From the NCBI GenBank assembly GCA_905178155.1, contig CAJINV010000006.1:3475573-3539572 (forward strand): a stretch of 64,000 nt of DNA. The letters run 5' to 3'. How positions within the stretch are numbered: the stretch's first letter is position 1; each line of letters starts with the position of its first letter. Shown piece by piece: positions 43,201 to 54,689 of the stretch. The notes under the pieces are model-generated. The model searched no databases, had not been told where the DNA came from, and saw only the letters and a list, made by a program, of their open reading frames with translations. The position numbers were made by a program, and so were the translations under genes. This DNA comes from Amoebophrya sp. A120. Its lineage: Eukaryota > Sar > Dinophyceae > Syndiniales > Amoebophryaceae.

Positions 43201-46200
43201 AATACTCTCGACACAGGAGGGCCGACAAAGAAAAGGGGCACCCCGCTGAGGCGCCGGCCGCGTGGGGTTCTGGCGATTTGGGGCGCGCAAAAGAGCGCCC
43301 CAAAAAACTCGCGGCAAATCAGAAAAGCGAAGCCACACGACAGGGCCGGGGCTCCGTTCGGAGCATTTGGCCGGCCGCGAAAGCGGCCGCCACCTTTTCG
43401 CCGGTTTCTATGTGGCGGAAGCTTTGCAAAGGGTGCCGGCGCGCAAAGAAAAAACACAGAAAAGCAAAAGCGCGCGAGGCCAATCCCCATGCCATGGGAC
43501 CGGCTTGCCTTCGGTTTCAGGGCGCTCCACCGCGGCGCCCGGATCGGCCCCATACCGCCAGGGGTAGCTTTCGGACAGGGGTTCTGAAAATTTGGCAAAG
43601 AAGTGCCATGCTTTCCAAAAGACGGCCAAGCCACACGGCATGGCCATACCAAAAGCGGCACGGGGGGGCCCAGAAAAAGGACGCAGTGGCTGGCCAGGGC
43701 AACGGTCGGCGGGCAAGGCAGCCAGCGGCACCGACCTCACCACCTCCGCCACGGAGGCTATATTTGGCACGCTGGGCACACGCAGCAGCGGCTTACCGTC
43801 CGACAGCCCCACACGTAGCAAGCAAACAGGCCCCGAGGGTAACTAAGCTCCCACGACGCCCCCTCCGCTACGTCGCACGCAGGGGCGCAGTTCCGCCCGT
43901 GCACCAACCACATCGCCCGGCGCCCCAACATGACTCGCCCCGCCCGAAACGGTGTCGAGCGTGCCATGCGGTCCGACGTCGGACCGCGCGGTATGCTTGT
44001 CGGAAAAGCAAAACAGCAAAGGCACAGGCGCCCTGGCTGACCAGATAGAGACGAAACGGATCGCCCAATCCCGGCCCACAGGGTGGGGCGCAGGGCGAGC
44101 GAAGGGCGAGACGAGCGATGGGTGGCAATCGGGCCGCCGGCACGTAGGAAGTAGACCCGCGGCGGCGCCGCCCGGTATTCCAGGCGCGCAGGCAGGCCGG
44201 CGGGGCCCAACATGCAGGCGCCCCCCCATATCAGAGGGTGGGAGGCCCCCAGGCAGGCCGGCTCCGGCCGGCTGGCGCCTGGCGGATGCGGCGGAATCGC
44301 TTCGGCACCCCAATAACACGCCTCCCCCGCCCGGGCTCGGCAGTGCGCCGGCGCCACGCCCGCGCGGCTGTTGCCGGCCGGCACATTGTGGCCCCGGTCT
44401 AGGTCGGTCGCGGGCGGGGGGGCGAAGGAATGGCGCGGCCGGGCCGGGTGTTCCTTCCGTCTATGGGTTTGGGCAAACCGACGCCAACTCCAGCGGCGCC
44501 CGGGCCCCCGAGAGCCCGCCGGCCGCCGCAAGTGTGGAGCACGCGGAGCGCATGCCCCGAACGCGCCCCGAACGGCGCAACGCGCCAAGTTCAGGGGGTC
44601 GGTAGCAAACGCCGAAGCCCGGGCGCCCTCTCTTGGTTCGCAGCAAGCTACACGCGCACCGGCGCCCCCGGGGCGTGAATCCGCTGCCCGGTGGCGCATG
44701 CGACAACGTAGCGCCGCCCGCCCGCCGGGGCGGGGCCGGCCGCTTGCCTGGCTACGCCCGTGCGCAATAACCGCAGGCGTGCCTGCCGGGGGGCTGTGCC
44801 TGCCTCTTTTCGGGCGCAAGGCAGCCGCCCGAGGGCGGCCCGGCTGGCGGGCAGGAACAAAGGGCAGGCGCCGGGCGGCGAAGCTTTTCCGCCCCTCTAC
44901 CGAAAACTCTGCCGGATACTTTGCCGAGAACTTGCCGAAAACTTTCCCCCGAACTTTCCCGAAAAGTCGGCGAAAACCTTCCGCGAAACCTTCCCGAAAA
45001 ATTCTCCCGTTTAAAAGTCGACCAAAAGTTACAGACCGGGAGTTGAAAAGTCATCCAAAAGTTTTCGAGTCCAAAAATGATCCCGAAGCGGGAAAGTTCG
45101 GGGGAAAGTTTTCGGCAAGTTTTCGGCAGGCTTTCGGCACTCAGGCAGAAGATTTCGTCGCGCCCTCAAAAGCCGAAAAGCCGGAAGGCTTGCACATCCG
45201 CCAGGCTTGCGAAGAATCCCGCTGCCCCCCCCCTTTTCTACATGGCTGAGGCGGTCTCCCCGAAAATGGGGACAGAGCCTCCTGGGCGAACTTATTGCGC
45301 GCGCCGGCGCGGCAACATGTGAGTGGCGCCCCGCGCGCGCCCCTGCTGCGCCGGCGCCCTTTCTACTCGCGAAAAGCCGGCCGCGCAAGGCCGCCGCGAC
45401 CGAGGCGGAGCACTCTGGAGCGGCGGCATGGTCTCGCCGCTTTGTATGTATGTAAGTGCGGGGGGCCGGCGAATATGAAAGAGAAAGGGGCAGGCCGGAC
45501 GGCCTCTAGCTAACGCCCAAAGAAGGGCGCCACGCAAAAACGTGAGGCGCGGGCAGCTCCACCGAAGCGCGCCACGCCATGCGGCCCGAACGTGCGAGGC
45601 CGGGCCGCGCGGCGTGCTGCGCGCCTACTTCAATGCGCCAAATATTGCCGCCGGGGCGGAGATAATGAGGCCGGCGCCGCTTCTTTGCCCGCCGACCTTG
45701 GCCCACGCCACTTTTTTGTTTTTTCTGGGCCCGCCGTGCCGGGGTGGGTAAGGTTATGCCGCACGGTATGGCGGCCGGTTGGGGAAAATGGCAGACATTG
45801 GGCAACTTGCCAAAACGCCTTCCCGAAAGCCAACCCCGATGCTATCGGGCCGACCCGGGCACCGCGGGGGGCGCCCAAAAACCGAAGGAAAAGCGGGCCC
45901 ATAGAATGCGGGCTGGCTTCGCGCGCTTGGCGCGTTTCTTCTTTTTTGCGTTGTTTATTATTTTTCGCGCCCGCGCCTTTTGCAAAGCTAGCGCCCCCCC
46001 GCTGAGAACCCGGCAAAAGGGCGGCCGCTTTCGATTCGCGACCGGTTTCGCGGCCCTGCCATACGGCTTCGCTGTTCTGGCTTCGGGCGGGTTTTTTGGG
46101 GCGCCCTTTTGGGCGCCCCAAGTCGCGCGCCAGAATCGCACGCGGCCGGCGCCTGAGAAGGGTGCCACGTTTGCCGACCCCCCTACGTCATTTTTTCAGA

Positions 46201-49200
46201 CAGTCTTTCCCCCGGCGGCCGACTGAGCCCACCGGCGACTGCATTCATTGAAGTAAGACAAAACCAAATAGGCGGGCGCGCTTGGGTTTTTTTCATCTTC
46301 AACATGCGAAAAAACGCGAGCCAACGCCCCAAGCCCCCGGCCGTTTTTGGCGGTTCTTGTCGGGAAAGCTGCAGAGATACAGCCGGCCCACGGGGTCGCT
46401 GCGGTACATCCTACAAGAGAAGGCAAACCACCCAGGCACGCAGGCTCGTGCTGGAGGGCAACATACCAGAGGGGCCACGGGGCCCCCGCCCGCCGGCTCG
46501 CTTGTGGGGCGGGCCACCCGGGGGAGTTGCGTTATCCATTTCCTGAACCAAAGAACACCCCACCGGGGAAGCCCACCCAACCGGGGGAGGTCGGCCCCAC
46601 ATCGCGACGCGATGCCGCACGCACGGACGGCCTGGCGCGTGAGGCTGGCCCACCATCGCGCACCATACCATGCGGTCCGACGTCGGACCGCATGGTATGC
46701 TGCCTCTTTGCTTCTCTCGTTCAAGCAGGCGAAGCAGAATAGACGGGCAACCGAAAAAGACAGGTGGCGCCACCACAGCGCGCCACAGACCCATATCACG
46801 CGCCGGCCATCGGGGTGGCCCCCCGTCCGCAGGCCCTTGACACTTCTGCCACCGCTAGCGAGACGAGCGGAGGAACCGCCTCTGCCCGTTGGTTGCAAAA
46901 GGGGGGCGCCTTTGGCGCGCGCTTCGGTCGCGTCGCGTAACCGCGGAAAGGCGGGCAGGAAACAGACTGCCGGGGCGCGACAGCCTCTATTTTGTAAGAA
47001 TGGGCAAGCGGCGGGCCAGAATGTAGGGGGCTGAAGGTACGTAGGACAGGCAGCGCGCGGCCGGCGTGCCATCCAAGACACCGCGGCGGGGCGGCGCGCC
47101 CATTCGGTTTCGGGCCCTGGCAGTGGCAGCCAGTGCCATTGCTTATTTAAAAGGCGCTCAGGGCGAAGAGGGCCGACGCGCCCCGGCATTTCCGAAGCGC
47201 GAGGCGGCGATCAACATCCGGGCGAATACTGAAAGGCCAAAGGCCAGCGCCCTCGCACCACTTCAAAAGGTGCACAAAATGCGCACAGGGCCCCACAGCG
47301 CTCGCGAATAATCGCGAACAACCGACCACGGAGGCGCTGCCCGTCCGATGCGCGGCGGGTGGCATTTCCCGCAGCCTGCTTGGAGGCGTCGATCAAAATG
47401 GGAGGCAGCTGGCGGGCACACGCCGCGGCGAAGAGGTGCCGCCCTTTCATGCTCTGCCACTCCCAAAGTGCGGACTTACCAGCAACAGGCAGCACGGTCC
47501 AAACAATTTTCGCAAAGCATGGATTGCCGACGATCAAAATAGCGATTTTGCCAAAAGTCAAAGTAAAAGTTTTGGAAAAGTCGCTATCCCTTTCCAATTA
47601 GGCGTTTTCCTTTGTAACGTGTAGGATAACGTCGCGAAGACGAAGTTCGTCAAGTACAACACCGTGTCGCGGATAAACCCGGGGGTGTAATACAACGCAA
47701 TCGCCGCTGTGTTGTCCCCGAACCACTGTTCCGCTTTGTAACTCGCGTACGAATCGCATTTTCGTAAGAAATATGGATTGCAAATATGTGGTCTGTTTCT
47801 GAGCGAGTACAAACTTGTGCTGCGCACTTGAGGACACAGAAAAATCTCTCATGCATAGGTAGCAAAAGATGCCCACTTTCTGTCACCAAAATTAAATGGG
47901 AGATTTGTCCTGCGGATTCGGCATCATTGCGAAAGCTTCCTGAAACCTGTGATGCTAGAGCTCCCATGCCAGACCTTCTGGGTCATGCAAAAACAGCATG
48001 ACTCTTCCAGACCCAGACACTTTTGCACTTCATAAGAAAATCATGATGGGGTCGGTTTCCAGGCGGCCGAAAAATTGCACCTTGTGGATGACGAACTGGT
48101 AGAAGTGGTATCCTGTGCAAAAGTATCGTACTCGTAGTAATTGCATTCATGCATTACAAGTTTTTTTCTCAAGGGAAATCCGCATGAAAGATTTCATTTC
48201 TCATGCTGGGGAAATTTGTAATGGATGCATTTATACGATTACGAGTACGATACTTTTGCACAGCATAAGTGGTGCACCGCGGCGATTAGGAAGCAACAGG
48301 GAAGCAAAATGTCCAACACCCAGATGATCCACCGTCGGATGTTCTTGCTGTTGTACACCCGGGAGGGAAGCAGAGCGGACAAAACGTACTCTACGTAGTA
48401 CCCGCCAACGTAGATTTTTTCGTCTAAATGCTTCAACTTCCGCTTCATCCGACTTAGCTCATTCAGCTCGGAGGAGTCAAATGCTTTGCAAAAGTATCGC
48501 ACTCGTAGCAATTGCATTTATGCATTACAAATTTCTTTCTCAAGGTAGATCAGCATGACAAATTTAATTTGTAGTGCTGGGCTAATTTGTAATGCAATTT
48601 ATACTTAGTGCGATGCTTTTGCAATGCATAAGTCAAACGTGAAGACGATCGGCTCTTGCGGTCTCGGAAAAAGAACCTTTATAACCCGCTCAGGTGTTAC
48701 AATCTCAAACGTTGCAATAGAATATGGAAATCTGTGATGCAAGAGTGCATGATCTAGCCAACTCTCATAGGATCGCGCATGACAAATTCTGGAGTCCCAA
48801 TCCGCACTACAATCTGGCGAAATTTGTATTGCAGAAAGTGGAATGCTGTCCGAGTCTGTCATGTTCATCATGCAAGACAGATCTCAGATTCTATTGTAAC
48901 GCTTGAGATTGTAACGTTTGAGCAGGTCATAACCTTCCCGAGGACTTTTTTGTTCAGAAACGGGTACCAGAAAAGAGTTTTGAGATTCATCTCCAGAAAT
49001 CTTGTACACCTACTGAAGATATCAAATGCAAAAATGTCTGGGTCTGGAAGAATGCAAGCTTTGTGATGCAGGTTTTCCATTACCCATGAGGCCTGGAATG
49101 CGAGACCCAGCATGACATATTTTTTGAGGTCTCTATCATGCCTTTCCTGCATGAGAAACTCCCTCTCAACTTGGGCAAAAGCGGACAGCTTTAGGCACTC

Positions 49201-52200
49201 ACGCAACACAGATTTCTGCATCGTTCAGATTTAGCACGACAAGTTCTAACCTTCCAGACCCAGACACTTTTACATTTGATAGAAGAACACGATCACGTTG
49301 TGGGCCTGCTTCTGGAACAGCTGCTTCCTCTATCACAAGAAAAAGTTTTTAAGATTAACGGTTTTCTTCACCGATTGCAGTGATGCATCACAAATGTAGC
49401 CCAATATGCATGCTATGCATGACAAATTTTGGCACGTTATTTAGTGATGCATTGCTTTTGCTGCATCACAAATTCCGTTAACGTTAAACACTTTTTCCTG
49501 TGATATTCTCTCGAAGGCGCGCTGGGAGAGGTTGTGAAACTCTTCAATCGCGCCGGAAGCGGAGGAGATGGTGGAAGTGGAGAGGATGGAAACGTGGATG
49601 GAGGAGTTGTTGCTGTTTAAACTGCTGTTCGTGTGGTGGAGGTTTTTATTCGTGGTTCCAAAGTGAATGTGCTTCTTCGGGACCACGACAGGCACAGGCT
49701 GCTCGTCCTTGCTCAACATCTCTGGCGCAGGAGTAGGAGTACCTGGCACTGCCTTCCGCTCTCGCAAAGTTGTACCTGAAAAAGTGGATGTCGTGGCGGC
49801 GGCTTCGTCGCTCGTCACATCAACTACCTCTGCAGATGTTGTTGATGAGACCACTGGCATCAACATCCCTGGTTCATTCGGATTCGCGTTGATGATTTGT
49901 ATTCTGGGGAGAGAATTGCCGCTGGGAACAAGAGAACTGGTCAAGAGGTCGGAGGTTGAGGTGGCGGAGGAGTCGAGGACGACGCTGTCATTCTCTGTAG
50001 TCATAGTTCCACCCCCGTTGGACATGATCAAAGTTGATCCACCACCGAGCGACCTGTCGATCTCTCGCTGGAGCTCCGAGGGAAGATCATCTAGAGGTGG
50101 TGCATCCTCTACTACTTCTTTCGCATCTTCATTCATCGCAGCATCAGAGATGACAGCACCACCACCAGCAGTATGAACTGCAAAAGTATCGTACTAGTAG
50201 TAATGGCAATACAAGTTCGCTCAGCATGACAAATGGAATTTGTCATGTTGATTTGCCTTGGGAACGAGATCGTTAATGCATGACTTCAATTACTACGAGT
50301 ACGACACTTTTGCACAGGATAAGCAGTGCCGCTCTTGGGCGAAGGCGGAACGGCTGCGGTCATCTATCAAATGCAAAAATGTCTGGGTCTGGAAGAATGC
50401 AAGTTTGTCATGCTTGTCTGGCATGACTCGAGAATCTGTGTTGCATAGGCACGACGAAAAGGCCCTCTTACCTGTCATGCCAAAACGCAGTTTGCCATGC
50501 GGAATTATACGTAAGACATGGGAGCCACAAAATTTGTCATGCGTAGCTGCGTACTGTGGTGCGTCTAGTACCATTCACTTTTAGCATTACAAGTTTCCAG
50601 ACCCAGACATATTTGCAATCCATATCATCCTTGGTAGTGCCATGGTGGTTCGTCTCATTAGCTCGTCGTCGTCTACTATCGCAAGAAAAAACTGTTTCAC
50701 TGTGAACTTGTGATGCATAGAATTGAACACAGCACTATTTGTCTTGCTACAGCTGCAAGGCGTTGGATTTTTCAGCGTGTTTTCCCTTGGAAGGCGCGCA
50801 TGGCAAATTTTCTGTGTCATGTGTAGCAAATTTGTGCTGCGGATCTTGCAAAACCATCACAGTGCAGCAGTTTTTTCGTGGAATATCTACTTCCTCGTCG
50901 CCATTCCCTTCGTGGTCTAGAGAAGCCGACGAGCTGGTGCCATTTGTTCCTAATGTAGAGCTACTAGAAGAGCAGGTTGTCCCTTGATTCTGCAACTGCT
51001 GCGCCTGGGAGAACCGCACATCGTACTCTGAAACGAGCTTCCGCATGGTGATTCTAAAATTGCTGTACTCCTCTTCGTAGTATTTCATGAAGCTCACTTC
51101 CGCGTTGATGTACGCAATCAGCATCATCCACCCGAAGATCACCGTGCGGGAAAGGAAATTCCAGACCCAGAGGTTTCGATAAGCGAAGAGGATAAAGCTG
51201 AAATTCCGCCAGTACGCGATATGCATTGCAAAAGTAACTTACTAGTATAAATTGCATTACAACTTTTGGCAAGAAGAAAAGTGAAATTTGTAATGCTGTT
51301 TTACCTTAGGAGGAAGGTTTGCCATGCAGATTTGCAATTACTACGAGTACGATACTTTTGCGCAGCATACGCGAAGGATAACAGCGAGAAGTTCGTCGGG
51401 TTGATCTGGGAGGATCCCGTTCCGGATTTCTATCGTAAGGAAAAACCCCCCCTCCCCATATCAAAACGAAGTTTCTGACTCTGGATTTCCGTACAAAAAT
51501 CGGCGCTGTCTTGCAGTACAGGATTGGAGGCAGATGCCGCGCCTGAGTGCAGAGCTTCTGACGTGGACGCTTAACATCACAAACGTCTATGCAGTAGCCC
51601 AAGCAGCATCACAAACCGTCCGCATAATGCGGCGGACACTGTAGAGATAGAGTTGCCTTCTTGCATAGACAAATATGATTTGTGACCTCAAATCAGCAAC
51701 ACAGATTTTCGGTGACATACCTTTTCAATATGAGGAGGGGGGATTTTTCCTTTCAATAATTTCTCCGCCGCAGCTAACGCAGAATTCGCCCAGAGATTCA
51801 TGACGCCGATGATCAAGCACCATATGGTCGTGATCTCCGCGTACAGAGAAACCCAGATGTTCCACTGATTCCTTTTCGTCCCATCGGGAGAGGCTGAAAA
51901 GAGGTGTAAAATACACCCGATGGTGATCAGCATGCTTGTCAGCGGCCCGAACCAGCAGTAGCTCGCGATGAAGATCAAAATGAGGGAAAACGTATGCATT
52001 GCAAAAGCATCGCACTCGTATAAATGCATTGCAAATTTCCTTAGCATGAGAAATAAAATTTGTAATGCTGATTTACCTTAAGAAAACGATTTGTAATGCA
52101 TGATCGCAATACGAATACGATACTTTTGCACAGGATAAAACAAGTGGTAGACCCACGCGAACCAGTTTAACCCACGGTATTCGTCGATCTCCTGTATGAT

Positions 52201-53492
52201 CGTGATTTTTGCGTTCAAGGGGATGCCCTTCTCCGCCTGGATCGCGATGTTCATTCCTAAAGCGGTTTTCCGCTGCATGCGGCTGATTCGGAGATGGTTG
52301 TACTGAGCTTGCTGGGACGACCGAGCAGCTGCTCCTGGTGCGATAACAACTCCAGGAACACCACCACGCGTGGGAGAATTGTTTGGACGATTTGATGCTT
52401 GTCGGGAATCAGATTGCACACTCAAGTTCGACTGCACAGACGTCGTCGACATCGTGCTGTCTTGGGTTTGGAGTATCCTCTGCTTACTGTTCGTCCTCGT
52501 CGTGCTAGTAGACCCGAAGTTTGTCATGCTACTCCCGATGCTACTTGTGGTTCCAGCATTGTTCAGGTTGATCATCCTGCTACCGGAACTACCTGTGATC
52601 ATCCCCGTGCTGGAAGAGGAGCCACCGCCACCACCTATTATCCCCTTGCTTTTCGCCAGGAAAAGCGGGGATTTGTTGCCACTGCTACTTGCACCAGCTC
52701 CAGCTCGAGCGGGACTACCCGGATCCACGTAGCCCCTCTCATTCAGCATCGCCGTCGCGGTGCGTTTCTTCAGATTTTGGTGATGCTGCTGCTGCTGCTG
52801 CGCGGGGCTTTTGCTCGGGGAACTTGGAGTAGCTTGTTGCGCCGAAAAATTGCAGCTCATCTCGGATGAAAATTGCACCGCGGACAAGGCGGTGTTCGGG
52901 TGGTGATGGTGTAATACTGCCTCGCCTCTTGGGGAAACGACTCCTTGTTGTAGAAGTCCTCCGCCTCGTGCCAAGGCTGTAGATGACCCCGGCACGACCG
53001 CACCCCGATTGCTGTACTTATTTTCCTGTATCGCCTCTTTCGTTTCCTTCGTGCCTGTCCTACTCCCTGCCGCGCTGGACGAGGCTGATGGTCCGGAGTT
53101 GCTTTCGTTTGGTTCACCGTGCTGTTCTATCAAATGCAAAGTGTCTGGGTCATCTGGAAGAATGCGCGACTTGTCATGCAGCTTTTCCATGACCCATGAG
53201 GTCTGGAATGCAGGACCTAGCATGACAGATTCTGCGCGATCTCTCTCATGCCTATCCTGCATGAGAAACTCCCTCCCGACTTGGTCAAATCTGGACGACT
53301 TTTGGTAATCATGCAGCACAGATTTTTGCATGCTTCGGATTTAGCATGACAAGTTGCATTCTTCCAGACCCAGACATTTTTGCATTTGATATGTTCGAAA
53401 TTTCGGTTGTCATGATTCTCGTCCTCTTCCGTCTGATCGGTCAAAGCGCTCTCCTTGCTGGAGGTCAGGCTCTTGTCGTGGTCGTCGAACAT
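40259..53492 (-). CDS. g9: large multi-pass membrane protein, unknown family
   Basis: About 1,500 residues, 19 exons: 53392-53492, 52138-53127, 51759-51992, 51370-51430, 50886-51218, 50625-50676, 50322-50364, 49506-50171, 49282-49330, 48932-49019, 48631-48679, 48268-48479, 48035-48108, 47618-47771, 42400-42467, 41892-42176, 41242-41724, 40876-41089, 40259-40724. Start ATG at 53490-53492 (MFDDHDKSLTSSKESALTDQ). A polar Ser/Gln-rich N-terminal region of 340 residues is followed by a first membrane block (FSLILIFIASYCWFGPLTSM, TIWCLIIGVMNLW, SFILFAYRNLWVW), a Ser/Thr-rich loop encoded by 49506-50171, and a second membrane block (WIIWVLDILLPCCFLIAAVH, TVLYLTNFVFATLSYTLHLI, FFFDPIISLLFFLHGTIYPL). 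The tail is Pro/Ser-rich. The 5,150 bp giant element separates FATLSYT from LHLIWIFV exactly in frame. Possible transporter or channel; no signature recognised. Confidence 0.78.
40725..40875. mobile_element. Introner A, 151 bp, in g9
   Basis: Flanks ttggc/ttgtc (4 of 5). Confidence 0.91.
41090..41241. mobile_element. Introner A, 152 bp, in g9
   Basis: TSD acgtt on both sides. Confidence 0.94.
41725..41891. mobile_element. Introner A, 167 bp, in g9
   Basis: Ends typical of A, but flanks ggacg/atatg do not match. In-frame junction DWLIIPAFYKY supports removal. Confidence 0.82.
42177..42399. mobile_element. Introner E, 223 bp, in g9
   Basis: Flanks ccagg/cctgg (4 of 5); left end TATGACTGTGCACAACTCCC. 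Confidence 0.92.
43968..43987. repeat. 20 bp perfect palindrome in giant element
   Basis: GCGGTCCGACGTCGGACCGC; the same core recurs at 46665-46698. Confidence 0.9.
46665..46698. repeat. 34 bp perfect palindrome in giant element
   Basis: Self-complementary from ATACCATGCGG to CCGCATGGTAT, with the same 20 bp core as at 43968-43987. Confidence 0.92.
47772..48034. mobile_element. Introner B, 263 bp, in g9
   Basis: TSD agaaa on both sides; left core decayed (GTGGTCTG). Confidence 0.92.
48109..48267. mobile_element. Introner A, 159 bp, in g9
   Basis: TSD agtgg on both sides. Confidence 0.94.
48480..48630. mobile_element. Introner A, 151 bp, in g9
   Basis: TSD agtca on both sides; left end AATGCTTTGC. 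Confidence 0.93.
48680..48931. mobile_element. Introner H, 252 bp, in g9
   Basis: TSD acctt on both sides. The sense TSD AAGGT lets this copy be read as GT-AG. Closely similar to the copy at 34974-35228. Confidence 0.94.
49020..49281. mobile_element. Introner B, 262 bp, in g9
   Basis: TSD gaaga on both sides. Confidence 0.94.
49331..49505. mobile_element. Introner I, 175 bp, in g9
   Basis: Flanks tcctc/ttctc (4 of 5); ends TATCACAAGAAAAAG and CTTTTTCCTGTGATA. Confidence 0.92.
50172..50321. mobile_element. Introner A, 150 bp, in g9
   Basis: TSD agcag on both sides. Confidence 0.94.
50365..50624. mobile_element. Introner B, 260 bp, in g9
   Basis: TSD tcatc on both sides. Confidence 0.94.
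50677..50885. mobile_element. Introner I, 209 bp, in g9
   Basis: TSD tctac on both sides; three introners lie within 720 bp here, leaving exons of 43 and 52 bp. Confidence 0.93.
51219..51369. mobile_element. Introner A, 151 bp, in g9
   Basis: TSD cgcga on both sides. Confidence 0.94.
51431..51758. mobile_element. Introner G, 328 bp, in g9
   Basis: TSD atttc on both sides. Confidence 0.94.
51993..52137. mobile_element. Introner A, 145 bp, in g9
   Basis: Flanks aaacg/aaaca (4 of 5). Confidence 0.92.
53128..53391. mobile_element. Introner B, 264 bp, in g9
   Basis: TSD tgttc on both sides; first intron of g9. Confidence 0.94.
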
Positions 53493-54689
53493 GATAGGCG
53501 TTTAAAAATAGTTTGGCTAATATTAAAATTCTGTACAAGGCGAAGTAGCTGTAGCTTCCTTTAGCCGACTATCAAAAAGTCTGTCTTCCCGGAGGAGCAA
53601 GAACGTCAATCGACATAGTTATAGGTCTCGTGTGCAGGTAGAAGAATCGATGTAATATACTCACATCACAAGAACCCGCCCAACAGCACCAAATGCATGA
53701 CGAGCGTCATGCTTCATGATGTCGTAGTCTGCGATTGTAAACAAAGACTGAATATAGTGCTTGCGTGAAAATAAGAAAGGATTCGTCTGGGTAGAATCTG
53801 CCGTGGCTCAAGAAAACAAGCGTTATTTGACATAGCGATAACTTTTGTTCGGCACCAGCAGGGGTTTTCAAAAATTATAGATATAGTTATACTCAAAATT
53901 TTCAGATCGTCATTTTCCCGTTGGTTGCGCGGTCAAAATATTGGGAGTACTACTTAATTTCAGACCCAGCTCGTCCAGCAGCAGCAGCACTGGCACTGCT
54001 AGTCCGTGCTATCTCATGATCCACAGTAGACCTTCAAAAAGTAAGAGCCACACACTCGATCGCGGGAGGCCTGTTGCCAACAAGAACCTCACGTCAACAC
54101 ATCTGACAGAAATAAAACGAGTCAAGCAAAACTTTAGCAGACAGGGTACTATGAGAGAATGAAGCGAGTAGAACGGAGAAAAACTTGTTTGAATACACGA
54201 CAAGCAAACTGGATTTGTTCACCGGGACTCATGGGGCAAACATCATGGGTCAAAAATTTCAATGGGGTCCTGTTGGAATGACAAAGTCGTCCCAGGAGGT
54301 TGTTCTTCTTGTTGTATTTACAGTGATAATTTTCTTTGACATTCATCAGAAACAAAGCTCCAGATTGTAGTTTCGCGCGAAGTCTGTGTGGCGGTATCCT
54401 CCATCTCGTGTCGCGGTCACCCGCTGAAGATAAAAACAGGTTGCAGTTCAAGAACCGATAATCTAGGTTTACGTTTTTGAAACAAAAAAGCCGACATTGT
54501 CTTCGTTCACTTGTTTCCACCGAGAAGTAAAGAAAACAACCGATTAGGTCGATATTATATTTTTCAAACCTATATATTCTCAAACACGACCGAAACTTCA
54601 TCTTCAAATAGTAGGACCACTAGTACACTAGGAGTCGGCACCAGCAAAACAAAACTGAATTTCGTCGGATGTCTAAATATTTATACTCG
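53493..54689. other. Spacer between g9 and g10
   Basis: AT-rich, no introner, no supported gene. Confidence 0.55.

Larger units (their letters stand above)
42468..47617. mobile_element. Giant GC-rich fold-back introner, 5,150 bp, in g9
   Basis: TSD cgtgt at 42463-42467 and 47618-47622. Termini are inverted and 22 of 24 bases match; key part AAAACGCCTAATTGG. Similarity resumes further in (CTTTTCCAAAACTTTT, TTTGACTTTT). The whole unit is a giant imperfect palindrome centred near 45.04 kb: the centre has opposed CGAAAACTTTCCC-type repeats (44.93-45.13 kb), and 43.27-43.75 kb is inverted against about 45.6-46.13 kb. Much more GC-rich than the flanking exons. Many long ORFs exist, none resembling a transposase. 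Excision with one TSD copy joins two membrane-segment exons of g9 in frame. Confidence 0.88.

Noticed and set aside
43758-44819. Long ORFs of 290-350 codons on both strands in the GC-rich island as transposase genes
   Set aside because: They overlap each other in several frames, are Arg/Pro/Ala/Gly-rich and carry no catalytic motif; low stop-codon frequency in GC-rich DNA explains them.
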